DNA of 64,000 nucleotides. Origin: Microbacterium sp. LWO12-1.2 (GTDB lineage: Bacteria > Actinomycetota > Actinomycetes > Actinomycetales > Microbacteriaceae). This document shows, one piece after another, positions 1 through 11,231 of the stretch; the stretch's first letter is position 1; each line of letters opens with the position of its first letter. The notes beneath the pieces are model-generated. The model was not told where the DNA came from and did no database searches. It worked only from the letters and a program-made list of their open reading frames with translations. Position numbers and translations under genes: made by a program. The stretch covers positions 1,364,001 to 1,428,000 of the forward strand of contig NZ_JBEGII010000001.1 of assembly GCF_040675875.1 (NCBI RefSeq), in the 5' to 3' direction.

Positions 1-1448
1 ATGGCATCGTTCACCCTGGCTTTGACCTTCTCCCAGGCCGCGAGCTGATCGCCGCGCACGCCGGCGAGGATCGTGAAGTACAGCGAGGCGCCCGTGGGAT
101 ACACGTGCGAGATGTGGCACATCACGTAGGACCTGGCGCCGGCCTCTGCGGCGAAACCCTCCCTGATCGCGCTCGTCACCGCATCACGCAAGCTGGAGAG
201 CGCCGACCACACCGTCGCCGTCTCGAGGGTCTCGCAGAAGACACCGGCGTCGAGAAGCGAGTCGCGCAGGTATGGTCCGTCGAATCGCCCTTCGAGCCAG
301 GCCTCCGCGTCGCTCTCGCCCGATGACGTCCCGCCGACCGCACGGAGGATCTCCGCCGTGCGCGAGCGTCGGTGCTCGATGTCATCGCCCTCATACACCG
401 TGACGATACTCGCGCCCTTCGCCAGCACCTTGCCGATCTTGCCGAGCTGCGCCAGACTCACCGCGGTCTCCGCCTCATCCGAGAGACGGATCACGGTCGG
501 ACCGGCCGCGCTCTGCGCGACCCTCCGCAGCGCATCAGCGCCGGTCGTGAAGTCGGGGACAGACCAGGATTCGAGAATCCGCCGCTGCGGTACGGGGTGC
601 ACGCGGACTCTGACTTCTGTGATCACGCCGAAGATGCCCTCCGAGCCGAGGAACACGCGGATCAGGTCAGGCCCGGCTGCCGATCCGGGAGAACGTCCGA
701 GTTCGAGGTCACCGGTCGGCGTGGCGATACGGATGCCGGTGACCATCGTGTCGAAACGGCCGTACCCTGCGGAGTTCTGTCCCGATGACCGGGCGGCGGC
801 GAATCCGCCGATCGTGGCGTACCGGAAGCTCTGCGGGTAGTGCCCGAGCTCGAAGCCCTCCGCGTTGAGAAGAGCCTCGGCCTCCGGGCCTGTGGTGCCC
901 GCGGCGAGCACGGCGTCTCCGCTCACCGGGTCGAGGGCGATCAATCCCGACAACCGGCCCAGATCGAGGCTCACGACCGCACGGTGCGCCCCCCTGTCCG
1001 GATCGAGTGCACCGACGACGCTCGTCCCTCCGCCGAACGGGATGACGGCGACGTCGAGTTCCACGGCGGCCGCGAGCACGGCGCTCACCTCATCGTGCGT
1101 GCCAGGGCGCAGCACGGCATCCGGTACCCGCTGCTCAGGAGCACGCCGACGGAGAAGGTCCGGGGTGGATCGGCCGCCGGCGTGGCGGATGCGCGCCTCG
1201 TGCGTCACATCCACATGCTCGGGGCCCACCGTGCGTCCGAAGGCCGCCAGATCTTCTGCGGTGAGCGTGGACGGAGCGACGATCACGTCCATGAGCTCGA
1301 CGGCGTCGGCGGGGCGTCTCGTCCTGCCGAGCAGGAGCGGCAACAGCGCGCGAACGGCCAGTGGAAGATCCTTCGCGTGTGCGGGGTCTCCCCAGCCGTT
1401 CCATCTCATCGGCCGATCGCCATCGATCCTGCCGCTTTCTCGATCCAT
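1..1448 (-). CDS. FAD-binding oxidase, alkyl-DHAP synthase-like (3' end cut by the window)
   Basis: This is a flavoprotein of the vanillyl-alcohol-oxidase / FAD-binding type 4 fold. The reading frame stays open to base 1, so about 482 residues are present and the C-terminus is outside the window. The N-terminus contains RWNGWGDPA, typical of alkyldihydroxyacetonephosphate-synthase-like proteins. The FAD-binding stretch includes VIPFGGGTSVVG and later GGFAAARSSGQNSAGYGRFD. Further on, the substrate domain reads YVMCHISHVYPTGASLYF. The start chosen is ATG at 1448; the next in-frame Met is 14 codons in. It is divergent from a TetR gene only 20 bp away, and glpD follows that TetR, so a glycerolipid role is likely. 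True ether-lipid synthesis is not shown. Other FAD oxidases (glycolate- or lactate-oxidase-like) are the alternatives. Confidence 0.85.
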   Translation of the reverse strand, partial: MDRESGRIDGDRPMRWNGWGDPAHAKDLPLAVRALLPLLLGRTRRPADAVELMDVIVAPSTLTAEDLAAFGRTVGPEHVDVTHEARIRHAGGRSTPDLLRRRAPEQRVPDAVLRPGTHDEVSAVLAAAVELDVAVIPFGGGTSVVGALDPDRGAHRAVVSLDLGRLSGLIALDPVSGDAVLAAGTTGPEAEALLNAEGFELGHYPQSFRYATIGGFAAARSSGQNSAGYGRFDTMVTGIRIATPTGDLELGRSPGSAAGPDLIRVFLGSEGIFGVITEVRVRVHPVPQRRILESWSVPDFTTGADALRRVAQSAAGPTVIRLSDEAETAVSLAQLGKIGKVLAKGASIVTVYEGDDIEHRRSRTAEILRAVGGTSSGESDAEAWLEGRFDGPYLRDSLLDAGVFCETLETATVWSALSSLRDAVTSAIREGFAAEAGARSYVMCHISHVYPTGASLYFTILAGVRGDQLAAWEKVKARVNDA

Positions 1449-1468
1449 GCGTTACAGTGTGACACATC
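1449..1468. promoter_or_regulatory. Very short divergent control region with a small palindrome
   Basis: Only 20 bp separate the oxidase and tetR start codons. The stretch holds GTGTGACAC (1457-1465), a 9-bp odd-centre palindrome that could be half of a TetR operator. Both promoters must overlap the opposite coding region or give leaderless messages. The palindrome is short, so this is a weak call. Confidence 0.25.
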
Positions 1469-2065
1469 ATGGAAGAACGTCAACTGGTCGAGACTCCGTT
1501 CGGACAGCCCGACGCCACGCGGGAGAAAATCCTGGATGCGGCTGACGTCCTCATCCGGCGTCGAGGGATTCATGGCGTGACGATCGCCGAGCTCGCCAGA
1601 CGCTCAGCCCTCAGCCGCCCCACGATCTACCGCAACTGGAGCGATGCCGACGACGTCGTCAGGTCCGCGCTCCTGCGCCGGGTGTCACGGATCCTGGAGG
1701 CCTTCCCCGATCCCGCGCAGACGCGCTCCCGCTTGGTCGACGACGTGCTGCGGTTCACCGCACTCTTCCGCACCGATGCCGTCTACGCCCGACTGCTCGA
1801 TGACGAACCTGAGGCATTCACGCGCTACACGCTGCAACGCGTCGGATCCAGTCAGCGCCTGATACTCCGATGGCTCGAAGCGGCGATCAGCGCCGCGCAG
1901 GGAGACGATTCGGTCCGCCCCGGCGATCCTGCACACATGTCGGTCATGCTGCTCCTGGTCGCACAGTCCGCGGTGCTCTCGCACGGCACCGTCGCCGAGC
2001 TGATCGACGACGATGCGTGGGAACACGAGCTCCGCGCAGCAATCGACGGACTGCTCCGGCCATGA
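1469..2065 (+). CDS. TetR/AcrR family transcriptional regulator
   Basis: A 198-residue protein with the usual TetR length and layout. The N-terminal helix-turn-helix lies at about residues 15-60 (KILDAADVLIRRRGIHG, then IAELARRSALSRPTIYRNW). The C-terminal ligand-binding helices show no recognisable specificity. It is divergent from the FAD oxidase (20-bp gap), and its TGA overlaps the glpD ATG by 4 bp (ATGA), so it is translationally coupled to glpD. It probably controls the oxidase and its own operon in response to a lipid or acyl-type ligand, which is inferred only from neighbours. Confidence 0.9.
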   Translation: MEERQLVETPFGQPDATREKILDAADVLIRRRGIHGVTIAELARRSALSRPTIYRNWSDADDVVRSALLRRVSRILEAFPDPAQTRSRLVDDVLRFTALFRTDAVYARLLDDEPEAFTRYTLQRVGSSQRLILRWLEAAISAAQGDDSVRPGDPAHMSVMLLLVAQSAVLSHGTVAELIDDDAWEHELRAAIDGLLRP

Positions 2066-3534
2066 TCGCCCCGGGAGCCGCGCTCAATGCCGAGCGGCGG
2101 CGCGTCGAGATCGCACGGTCGGCCGAAGAGACCGTCGACGTGCTCGTCGTGGGAGGAGGGATCACCGGCGCCGGGGTCGTGCTCGACGCCGCCGCACGCG
2201 GTCTACGGGTCACTCTGATCGAGGCGGAGGATCTCGCCTTCGGCACCAGTCGGTTCAGCTCGAAGCTCGTGCACGGCGGTCTGCGCTACCTCGCGACGGG
2301 AGACTTCGCCACCGCACGCGAGAGTGCGATCGAGCGCCATCATCTGATGAGCACGATCGCTCCTCATCTCATCCATCCGCTGGCACAGGTTCTCCCCTTC
2401 AGCCCGAGCGTGAGCATCCGGCAACGGGCTGCGGGCGCCGTCGGCATGACGATGGGCGACCTGCTCCGCATGCATGCCCGCACGCGCCGCAGCGTGCTTC
2501 CTGGGCCACGACCCGTATCGCCCCGCACCGTCCTCCGCCTCACCCCCGCGGTGGCTCCTCGAGGGCTCCGTGGCGGCATGCTCTCGTTCGACGGCCAGCT
2601 CATCGACGACGCGCGTCTCGTGGTGGCGGTCGCGAGAACCGCGGCGGGCCTGGGCGCCCGCATCCTGACACGCGTGCGCGCCCTCGCGCTCCGATCGGAC
2701 GGCGCCTCTGTCGAAGACGCGATCACGGGCGAGCGATGGGAGCTGCGGGCGCGCAGTGTCGTGAACGCGACGGGCGTGTGGGCCGGCACCCTCGACCCGT
2801 CGATCACGGTGCGACCCAGCCGAGGCACGCACATCGTGCTGGATGCCGCCCAGTTGGGCAACCCGCGAGCGGCGCTCACGATCCCGCTGGAAGGGTCGAT
2901 CAGCCGTTACATCTTCGCCCTGCCGCAGCAGCTCGGCCGTGTGATCGTCGGGCTCACGGATGAAGACGCGCCCGGCCCGATCCCGCGCGTCGCCGAGCCG
3001 TCGGAGGGCGAGATCTCGTTCCTGCTCGCGAACGTGAACCGCGTCCTCGCGAACCCGGTCCGGCGCGACCAGGTGCGGGGCGCCTTCGCCGGCCTGCGCC
3101 CCTTGGTCGACAGCGATACCGCGTCGACGGCCGACGTGTCTCGCCGTCATCTCGTCGCCACGTCGGAGGCGGGGTTCGTGACCGTGCTGGGCGGCAAGCT
3201 CACGACTTATCGACGCATGGCCGAGGACGCAGTCGATCGTGTGCTGACCGCTCGCGGAATCTCGGCCCCTCCGAGCCGCACCACGACGCTCCCGCTGGTA
3301 CGCGACGGCGATGTCGACACCCGATCCCCGCATGCCGACGCGCGCGCTCTCGTGGCGGACGGAATCCCCGTGACCCGCGCGGCCGTGGAGTTCGCGGTGC
3401 GCGAGGAACTCGCGCTGACGGCGGAGGACGTGCTGGATCGGCGCACCCGGATCGGCCTGGTCCCGGCCGACCGGGCGCGGGCCGCGCCTGTCATCGAGGA
3501 GATCGTGGCGGAGACACTCGACGGGCTTCTCTGA
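2062..3534 (+). CDS. glpD: Glycerol-3-phosphate dehydrogenase (FAD-dependent)
   Basis: Oxidises sn-glycerol-3-phosphate to dihydroxyacetone phosphate and passes electrons to the respiratory chain from the membrane surface. The 490 residues start at the ATG overlapping the tetR stop. The Rossmann FAD motif VLVVGGGITGAG is at about residues 24-35, followed by the family signature FGTSRFSSKLVHGGLRYL. Near the end of the catalytic domain is TVLGGKLTTYRRMAEDAV, also typical of GlpD. The C-terminal helical domain is shorter than in Escherichia coli GlpD. The frame is open upstream of 2062, but that part is the tetR gene in another frame. Confidence 0.93.
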   Translation: MIAPGAALNAERRRVEIARSAEETVDVLVVGGGITGAGVVLDAAARGLRVTLIEAEDLAFGTSRFSSKLVHGGLRYLATGDFATARESAIERHHLMSTIAPHLIHPLAQVLPFSPSVSIRQRAAGAVGMTMGDLLRMHARTRRSVLPGPRPVSPRTVLRLTPAVAPRGLRGGMLSFDGQLIDDARLVVAVARTAAGLGARILTRVRALALRSDGASVEDAITGERWELRARSVVNATGVWAGTLDPSITVRPSRGTHIVLDAAQLGNPRAALTIPLEGSISRYIFALPQQLGRVIVGLTDEDAPGPIPRVAEPSEGEISFLLANVNRVLANPVRRDQVRGAFAGLRPLVDSDTASTADVSRRHLVATSEAGFVTVLGGKLTTYRRMAEDAVDRVLTARGISAPPSRTTTLPLVRDGDVDTRSPHADARALVADGIPVTRAAVEFAVREELALTAEDVLDRRTRIGLVPADRARAAPVIEEIVAETLDGLL

Positions 3535-3625
3535 CGTTCCTCAGGAACCACGCACGAAATCCGGGTGAACATCCGGTGCGAAGCGCCTCTACAGCGCCTC
3601 GGTGCCGCCCTCAGCGGTGCAGAGT

Positions 3626-4321
3626 ATGAGCGTGGACGCGATCTTCAGCATGTTCGGCGGCGGGGCGATGGGCGGTCTGGTCAAGACGGGGACGGCAGTG
3701 CTCACCGTCCTGCTGGTCATACCGGCACTTCTGAAACTCTTCATCATCACGGTGGACGAGGGGTGGGCGGCGATCCGCACCCGCAACGGCAAACCGATCA
3801 TCCGCCGCGCCCGTCTCGGCAAGCCCGGCGCCCCCGGCGTCGGCGAGGTCGTGGTGCTCGCGCCCGGATCCCACGGCGCCTTCCCGCTCTTCTACTGGTA
3901 CAAGCTCATCGACGTACGTTGCCGGGCGACCGACCTCCCAGCCCGTCAGCTCACGGGCGCCAGCGGTCACCAGCACCTCGTGCACGCCTCGTTCGAGTGG
4001 CGGCCGCTCGCGTCGGGACGCGACCTCCGGGTGTTCGAGCTCGACGTCGTCAACGTCACCGAGCGGGCCGCGAACATCATCTCGGCATCGCTACGCGACG
4101 TCATCCGCTCGTTGGACGGAGCAGAACTCCCCCACAATGACGTGCTCAGCGTGCAGGTTCTCGCCGCGTGCAACGAGAAGGTCATCGCGGCATGCGGCGT
4201 CGAAGTGGTCAACGTGATGATCACCGGCGACGCGCTGACCGACGGATACCTGCTGTCCCAGGCACTGCTGGCCGCGGACTCTGCTCCCCAGGCGGTCGCC
4301 GCTCTGCACGCACTCAACTGA
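3626..4321 (+). CDS. SPFH/band-7 domain membrane protein
   Basis: About 231 residues. One N-terminal membrane segment (AVLTVLLVIPALLKLFIITV) is followed directly by an SPFH-like domain starting VDEGWAAIRTRNGKPI, the usual opening of band-7 proteins. The end of the domain has NIISASLRDVIRSLDG and a region like the prohibitin core. It is much shorter than flotillins and lacks a long coiled-coil tail. Such proteins usually scaffold membrane microdomains or modulate proteases, but no partner is evident here. The start is uncertain: a GTG at 3602 would add eight residues and neither start has a strong ribosome binding site. It stands alone, 67-91 bp after glpD. Confidence 0.7.
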   Translation: MSVDAIFSMFGGGAMGGLVKTGTAVLTVLLVIPALLKLFIITVDEGWAAIRTRNGKPIIRRARLGKPGAPGVGEVVVLAPGSHGAFPLFYWYKLIDVRCRATDLPARQLTGASGHQHLVHASFEWRPLASGRDLRVFELDVVNVTERAANIISASLRDVIRSLDGAELPHNDVLSVQVLAACNEKVIAACGVEVVNVMITGDALTDGYLLSQALLAADSAPQAVAALHALN

Positions 4322-4353
4322 TCTGCGGCCTGCCGCGCCACGTCGCGCGGGTG

Positions 4354-4376
4354 TAGTGTTTTGAACATGTTCGAAA
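4354..4376 (+). promoter_or_regulatory. Leaderless promoter and palindromic operator of the second tetR
   Basis: A TAGTGT box (4354-4359) lies 7 nt before the ATG at 4367, the spacing expected if transcription starts at the A of the start codon. The perfect palindrome GAACATGTTC (4363-4372), flanked by TTTT and GAAAA, overlaps the start point and start codon. This is where an autorepressing TetR would bind. The box and palindrome are visible; regulator binding is inferred. Confidence 0.5.
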
Positions 4377-5041
4377 ATGACGCTCCCGAGTCGAAGAGCA
4401 CCCGAACCCGCAACCGGATCAGCGCTGCTGCCATCGAGTCGTTCATCGAACGCGGCTACGCCGACACGACCATGCGGCTCATCGCCGAGAAGGCCGACGT
4501 CTCGGTCGGGAACGCCTACTACTACTTCCCCTCGAAGAATCACCTCGTCCAAGACCTCTACGTGCGCGTGCAGCGCGAACACGCCGAGACCGCACACGGT
4601 CTCCTCGCCGAACAGCGCGGCCTCGTCGATCGACTGCGAATCGTGTTCGAGACCGGCCTGGCCGCGTTGATCCCCTACCAGAGCAGTGCCCCTGGATTCC
4701 TCAGCGCGATGATCGCGCCCGACTCGCCCATCAACCCGTTGTCCGCCGAGTCCGAGCCGGCACGAGACATGACGGTCGCGTTGTTCCGCGAGGCCGTCGA
4801 AGGTGCTCAGCATCGCCTTCCCGCCGACATCGCCGAGTTGCTTCCCCAGGCGCTGTTCGTGTCCTACCTCGCACTGGTTCTGCGCTGGACCTACGACGGG
4901 TCACCGGACCAGGAGAAGACCACGCAGATGCTGGATGCCGGACTCCGCCTGCTCGCCATCGCCCTCCCGTTCGTGCGGATGCCGGGGGTCCACGGCACCA
5001 TGCGGGAACTCCTGCGTCTCGTCACCGAGGTGCGCTCATGA
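4367..5041 (+). CDS. TetR/AcrR family transcriptional regulator
   Basis: A 224-residue regulator. Its N-terminal helix-turn-helix (about residues 15-60) reads AAIESFIERGYADTT then EKADVSVGNAYYYFPSKN, a textbook TetR DNA-binding domain. The ATG at 4367 is preferred because a -10 box sits 7 nt upstream; a TTG at 4361 would add two residues. The stop codon overlaps the ATG of a membrane protein (ATGA), and a second paralogous membrane protein follows. The three genes therefore form a coupled operon that the regulator probably controls through the palindrome over its own start. Confidence 0.92.
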   Translation: MFENDAPESKSTRTRNRISAAAIESFIERGYADTTMRLIAEKADVSVGNAYYYFPSKNHLVQDLYVRVQREHAETAHGLLAEQRGLVDRLRIVFETGLAALIPYQSSAPGFLSAMIAPDSPINPLSAESEPARDMTVALFREAVEGAQHRLPADIAELLPQALFVSYLALVLRWTYDGSPDQEKTTQMLDAGLRLLAIALPFVRMPGVHGTMRELLRLVTEVRS

Positions 5042-5649
5042 GCGGCTTCGCATCCTCGCCAGTGCGGAGCACCGAGAAGCCCATGGCGTTCACGAATGAC
5101 GAGTTCCTGCGCGGCGGCATCACCGCCTGGCTGGTGTTCATGGCGCTGCTGGTCTGCGGCGAGGCCGTGCATCTGAACTTGATGATGGCACCGGGGTCGG
5201 GTTTCTCCGTGCCAGAGCACGCTATGGCACTTCTGCTCAGCGTGTTCGGGGTTGCACTGATCGCGGCCTTCGTCTCCGGGGTCGCGCTGCCGGTCGGACT
5301 CGCCCTCGTGCTGCCCGTCGCGCGCGCCATGTCCAGGGTGCGCTCCATCGCCGTGCATCTCGCGCTCTACGTCGCACTCGGTCTCGCCGTTGCGGGGGCG
5401 TACGTCGCGGCATGCACCCGCGGTCAACTCTCCCTCTCCTTCCCCCTCTCCGCATGGGACTACTTCCTCATCATTCCTGCTGCGTCCGCACTGTCGGCCA
5501 TCCCGATCGCCTGGTGGTGGACGGCCCGACGTGCGCTTCGGATCGATGCCGGCCTCATCGCGCCCCGACGGCGCCGAGCAGACCCGGATGCCGCCTACGA
5601 GGACCGCGTTGCAGCGACCGACCAGAGCGACGTCTCGGGGGAATCGTGA
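5038..5649 (+). CDS. Four-helix integral membrane protein, first of a tandem paralogous pair
   Basis: A 203-residue protein of unknown function. Four hydrophobic segments are visible: WLVFMALLVCGEAVHLNLMM, LLLSVFGVALIAAFVSGVAL, HLALYVALGLAVAGAYVA and YFLIIPAASALSAIPIAWWW. A charged tail follows (RRRRADPDAAYEDRVA). The start of the first helix, AFTNDEFLRGGITAW, matches RFTRREFWRGAWSAW in the next gene, so the two arose by duplication. It is translationally coupled to the upstream TetR by a 4-bp overlap. A role in envelope homeostasis or efflux is possible, but no transporter motif is visible. Confidence 0.75.
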   Translation: MSGFASSPVRSTEKPMAFTNDEFLRGGITAWLVFMALLVCGEAVHLNLMMAPGSGFSVPEHAMALLLSVFGVALIAAFVSGVALPVGLALVLPVARAMSRVRSIAVHLALYVALGLAVAGAYVAACTRGQLSLSFPLSAWDYFLIIPAASALSAIPIAWWWTARRALRIDAGLIAPRRRRADPDAAYEDRVAATDQSDVSGES

Positions 5650-6140
5650 TGTCCGATCCCGTGGTGGCAGCGACACGCCAGCCCCGCATGCGCTTCACCC
5701 GCCGGGAGTTTTGGCGCGGAGCCTGGAGCGCGTGGGTGATCTTCCTGATGTTCCTCACTGGTGCGCTGGTCACCACAGGCATCATCCAGTCGGGGTATCC
5801 CTGGGGCAGCGCACTCTCGTCGGTGCTGCTGTACCTCGTATACGGCATCCCGTTCGGCGGAGCGGTGTCACTGCTCGTGATGCTGGCAGGCTCACCGCTC
5901 GCGTGGGGGCTTGGCCGCCTGCTCGCGCCCACGGATCACGTCGCCGCCCACCTGCTCGCCTTCGCCGGGTTGGGCGCCACCATCGGGGCGGCGGTCTCGG
6001 CAACGGGCATCATCGGGCAGCCACCCGCGACATACGTCGCCGTGGTCGTCGCCGCCTGCGCACTCTCCGTCACAGGCGGCTGGTACTGGACGTTCTGGCG
6101 CTCCAGGCGCGAGGAGTGGCCTCCCCGCCCCACCGCATGA
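5649..6140 (+). CDS. Four-helix integral membrane protein, second paralogue
   Basis: A 163-residue protein with four hydrophobic stretches in the same order as its upstream paralogue: FLMFLTGALVTTGIIQSG, YLVYGIPFGGAVSLLVMLAG, LLAFAGLGATIGAAVSATG and YVAVVVAACALSVTGG. It ends WYWTFWRSRREEW. The ATG at 5649 overlaps the previous stop by one base; a GTG at 5646 would overlap by four. It ends 6 bp before the convergent dxs stop. Function is unknown, and it is probably co-regulated with its partner by the TetR at the head of the operon. Confidence 0.72.
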   Translation: MSDPVVAATRQPRMRFTRREFWRGAWSAWVIFLMFLTGALVTTGIIQSGYPWGSALSSVLLYLVYGIPFGGAVSLLVMLAGSPLAWGLGRLLAPTDHVAAHLLAFAGLGATIGAAVSATGIIGQPPATYVAVVVAACALSVTGGWYWTFWRSRREEWPPRPTA

Positions 6141-6146
6141 CGCGGT

Positions 6147-8087
6147 TCAGCTGCGCTCGTGGAGCGGCAGGTCGATCGCCCCGGTCTCCCCCGCATTCCG
6201 CGCGAACGGGATGCGTGTGCCCAGCACCTGGGCCACGATGTCCTGGGCGATCTTCGACGCCGTCAGACCCGCGTCCTCCAGGATCTGCTCGCGCGACGCG
6301 TGATCGATGAACTCATCCGGCAGGCCGAGCTCGTCCACGGCGGTGTCGATGCCCGCTTCACGGAGCACCTGACGCACGCGCGTGCCGATTCCGCCGACGC
6401 GGATACCGTCCTCGAGTGTGATCACCAGTCGGTGCCGTGCAGCCAGCGCGGAGACGGATGGCTGCACAGGGATCGCCCACCGCGGGTCGATTACCGTCGC
6501 GCCGATGCCCTGTGCCCGCAGGCGCTCTGCCACGTCCATGGCCAACGTCGCGAACGGTCCGATGGCGACGATCAGCACGTCCTCGGACTCGCCGCGCGCG
6601 AGCACGTCCACGCCATCGTGAAGCCGTTCGATCGCGGGAAGGTCCTCCGCGACGCTGCCCTTGGGGAAGCGGATCACAGTCGGTGCATTGTCCACCGCGA
6701 CGGCTTCATCCAGCGCTTCGGTCAATCGGGCGCCGTCACGCGGAGCAGCGATGCGGATGTGCGGAACGATCTGCAGCATCGCGAGATCCCACATGCCGTG
6801 GTGGCTCGGGCCGTCCGGCCCGGTCACCCCCGCACGATCCAGTACGAAGGTCACGCCCGCGCGGTGCAGAGCGACATCCATCAGCACCTGGTCGAACGCG
6901 CGGCCCATGAACGTGGCATAGACCGCGACAACGGGGTGCAGCCCGCCGAACGCGAGACCTGCCGCTGAGGCCACCGCATGCTGTTCGGCGATACCCACGT
7001 CATACACACGGTCGGGGAAACGCTCAGCGAAACGCGCGAGACCGGTCGGCCGGAGCATGGCCGCCGTCATCGCGATCACGTCATCGCGGCGTCCGCCCAC
7101 GTCGACGAGCGCATCGGAGAACACGTCGGTCCATCCACGGCCGCCGGAGGACAGCGTCTCTCCCGTGACCGGGTCGATGCGTCCGACGGCATGGAACTGA
7201 TCCGCGTCATCGTCACGAGCCGGCTGGTAGCCGCGGCCCTTCTCCGTGATCGCGTGCACGATCACAGGTGCCCCGTAGGACTTCGCGAGTTCGAGCGTCT
7301 CGAGGAGCGCGGGGAGATCGTGTCCGTCGACCGGGCCGAGGTACTTGATGTCGAGGTTGGAGTACAGCGCTTCATTGTTCGTGAAACGCGAGAGGAAGCC
7401 GTGCGTGCCGCCACGTACACCGCGGAAGACCGCACGCCCCACGGGGCCGAACGCGCGGAACAGCCGGTCGGACTTGTGGTGCAGATCCTTGTAGGCGGCA
7501 GCCGTTCGCACCCGGTTCAGGTACCGGGACATGCCGCCGATCGTCGGCGCGTAGGAGCGACCGTTGTCGTTCACGACGATGACGAGGTTGCGGTCGTTAT
7601 CGTCGGAGATGTTGTTCAGCGCCTCCCACGTCATGCCGCCGGTGAGTGCGCCGTCGCCCACGACGGCGACCACATGACGATCCGCTCGCCCCGTGGCGGT
7701 GAGTGCGCGGGAGACGCCATCCGCCCAGCTCAGGGAGCTGGAGGCGTGGGACGACTCGACCACGTCGTGAGGGCTCTCGCGCCGCTGCGGGTAGCCGGCG
7801 AGACCACCGCGTACGCGCAGGTCGGAGAAGTCCTGCCTACCCGTCAGGAGCTTGTGCACGTACGACTGGTGCCCGGTGTCGAAGATGAACGGATCATCCG
7901 GAGAGGAGAAGACACGGTGCAGCGCGATCGTGAGCTCGACGACGCCGAGGTTGGGGCCCAGATGCCCGCCGGTGCGGGACACATTCTCGACCAGGAACTC
8001 ACGGATCTCTGCGGCGAGTTCGACCAGTTGATCTGCGGACAACGCGTCCAGATCTCTGGGTCCTGAGATGCTCGGAAGAATGGGCAT
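6147..8087 (-). CDS. dxs: 1-deoxy-D-xylulose-5-phosphate synthase
   Basis: A thiamine-diphosphate enzyme that condenses pyruvate and glyceraldehyde-3-phosphate, the first step of the MEP isoprenoid pathway. The 646-residue length is normal. Visible signatures: LGPNLGVVELTIALHRVF and FDTGHQSYVHKLLTGR (N-terminal active-site histidine region), the ThDP/Mg motif GDGALTGGMTWEALNN, the transketolase central region YDVGIAEQHAVASAAG, and RAGVTGPDGPSHHGMWDLA. The ATG follows a clear GAGGAGG ribosome binding site. It lies downstream of acnA on the same strand but is separated by a strong hairpin, so it probably has its own promoter between 8090 and 8197. Confidence 0.97.
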   Translation of the reverse strand: MPILPSISGPRDLDALSADQLVELAAEIREFLVENVSRTGGHLGPNLGVVELTIALHRVFSSPDDPFIFDTGHQSYVHKLLTGRQDFSDLRVRGGLAGYPQRRESPHDVVESSHASSSLSWADGVSRALTATGRADRHVVAVVGDGALTGGMTWEALNNISDDNDRNLVIVVNDNGRSYAPTIGGMSRYLNRVRTAAAYKDLHHKSDRLFRAFGPVGRAVFRGVRGGTHGFLSRFTNNEALYSNLDIKYLGPVDGHDLPALLETLELAKSYGAPVIVHAITEKGRGYQPARDDDADQFHAVGRIDPVTGETLSSGGRGWTDVFSDALVDVGGRRDDVIAMTAAMLRPTGLARFAERFPDRVYDVGIAEQHAVASAAGLAFGGLHPVVAVYATFMGRAFDQVLMDVALHRAGVTFVLDRAGVTGPDGPSHHGMWDLAMLQIVPHIRIAAPRDGARLTEALDEAVAVDNAPTVIRFPKGSVAEDLPAIERLHDGVDVLARGESEDVLIVAIGPFATLAMDVAERLRAQGIGATVIDPRWAIPVQPSVSALAARHRLVITLEDGIRVGGIGTRVRQVLREAGIDTAVDELGLPDEFIDHASREQILEDAGLTASKIAQDIVAQVLGTRIPFARNAGETGAIDLPLHERS

Positions 8088-8197
8088 CTGCGCCTCCTCA
8101 CAGGCTCCGTGGAAGCGCTCGCGCGGGGTGCGAACGCCGTCACGATCCTATCGCGCTCCCCCGTGAATCCTCGGAGAGGACGGCACCCTTGACACGA

Positions 8198-8234
8198 CGA
8201 AAGGGGCCCGGGATTATGTCCCGGACCCCTTTCG
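8198..8234 (-). terminator. Hairpin terminator downstream of acnA
   Basis: Two 16-nt arms (8198-8213 and 8219-8234) around a 5-nt loop pair with one mismatch. They begin 10 bp after the acnA stop. No T-tract follows on the minus strand, so termination may be incomplete. Confidence 0.7.
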
Positions 8235-8243
8235 AGCGATGCG

Positions 8244-11078
<2,835 letters not shown>

Positions 11079-11203
11079 GATTCCGTCTCCTTCTGATCTG
11101 ATGGAAGCGACAGGCGATTCCATCTTGCTCGCCGCGAAGGTCCTGCGGCTAGCAAGGCGGACCTAACCAGTCTGCGCCTTTCCGGCCCGCGGCAGAAGCC
11201 TGC

Positions 11204-11229
11204 GATTTATCTTGATATCAAGATAAATC
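11204..11229. promoter_or_regulatory. 26-bp perfect palindrome upstream of acnA
   Basis: Bases 11204-11229 are a perfect inverted repeat with no spacer. The core is TATCTTGATATCAAGATA, flanked by matched GATT/AATC-type ends. It lies 2 bp after the DUF3159 stop and about 126 bp upstream of the acnA start. It is AT-rich with no loop, so it is a poor terminator and looks like an operator for a dimeric regulator of MarR or a similar class. The regulator is not identified. Confidence 0.55.
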
Positions 11230-11231
11230 TA

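Noticed and set aside
840..1580. Long open frames on the plus strand over the FAD oxidase
   Set aside because: The minus frame has clear FAD-binding motifs and an open frame throughout. The plus frames have no recognisable domain.
11140..11175. Possible IdeR/DtxR iron box (TTAGGT...) in the acnA promoter
   Set aside because: Only about 10 of 19 positions match the TTAGGTTAGGCTAACCTAA consensus, and the dyad is poor.
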